A stretch of 5,023 nt of DNA from Desulfobacterales bacterium (GTDB lineage: Bacteria > Desulfobacterota > Desulfobacteria > Desulfobacterales > C00003060): positions 1,279,868 to 1,284,890 of the forward strand of contig CP070769.1 of the NCBI GenBank assembly GCA_020347085.1, read 5' to 3'. This document shows positions 4,934-5,023 of the stretch, piece after piece. The translations under genes and the position numbers were made by a program. Under the pieces are notes generated by a model, which ran no database searches, was not told the origin of the DNA, and saw only the letters and a list, made by a program, of their open reading frames with translations. How positions within the stretch are numbered: the first letter of the stretch is position 1; every line of letters begins with the position of its first letter.

Positions 4934-5023
4934 TTATTTCACGGCCTTTGGCCGCGTGATAAAGCCACCCTCTATGAGGCTGGTCGTTCTAATATGATCC
5001 AACGTTTCTTCATTTTGTTTACG
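4934..5023 (-). CDS. C-terminal 29 codons of an unidentified protein, cut by the window edge
   Basis: The minus-strand frame is open from the right edge for 29 codons and ends in TAA at 4936-4934. It reads RKQNEETLDHIRTTSLIEGG, then FITRPKAVK. The other two minus frames are closed by stops within this stretch. A clear intrinsic terminator 33 nt downstream fits a gene ending here. I do not recognise the family from so short a tail. The supporting evidence is the open frame, the ordinary amino-acid mix and the terminator. Confidence 0.5.
   Translation of the reverse strand, partial: RKQNEETLDHIRTTSLIEGGFITRPKAVK

Noticed and set aside
4917..4940. Plus-strand hairpin GGAAC/GTTCC followed by TCTTTATTTC as a terminator
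   Set aside because: The stem is only 5 bp, the T-run is interrupted and there is no plus-strand gene upstream for it to end.
4942..4954. CGGCC-TTT-GGCCG hairpin
   Set aside because: It lies within the last codons of the minus-strand gene tail and has no T-run after it on either strand.

Overview
The window is ordinary chromosomal DNA from a Gram-negative bacterium. An ADP-heptose synthesis gene (hldE) implies lipopolysaccharide. The protein sequences, the mixed gene content and an intergenic ATTGCGAG...GAAGCAAT palindrome look most like Desulfobacterota (former Deltaproteobacteria). That placement is from memory of family sequences and is only moderately secure. I see no mobile element, CRISPR array, phage gene or structural RNA gene.

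Layout. Plus strand, 2-864: the 3' end of hldE, cut by the left window edge, then a small DUF167/YggU gene 17 bp downstream, probably in the same transcript. Minus strand, reading right to left: a 12-helix MFS transporter (2967-4151), rdgB (2220-2846) and fabF (879-2120). fabF converges on yggU with only 14 bp between stop codons. fabF has its own good promoter (TTGACA, 17 bp, TTTTAT) and a short leader that can form two competing hairpins next to its ribosome binding site. Further right are a repeat-rich intergenic stretch (4152-4375) and an 80-residue lysine-rich protein of unknown function with a small cysteine cluster (4376-4618), which has its own promoter. At the right edge are the last 29 codons of another minus-strand gene (4934-5023), followed by an intrinsic terminator (4873-4900).

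Functionally this is housekeeping: outer-membrane core sugar synthesis (HldE), fatty acid elongation (FabF), nucleotide-pool sanitation (RdgB) and a transporter of unknown substrate. Nothing in the sequence ties these genes into one pathway. I found no convincing novel system. The points most worth a second look are the alternative folds in the fabF leader, the unknown cysteine/lysine-rich protein, and the palindromic and GCTGGATG repeats between it and the transporter.

Three gene starts were moved from the longest open frame because of ribosome binding site position and family alignment: fabF to 2120, rdgB to 2846 and the 80-residue protein to 4618. The apparent start of hldE at position 2 is an internal valine codon of a longer gene, not a start.
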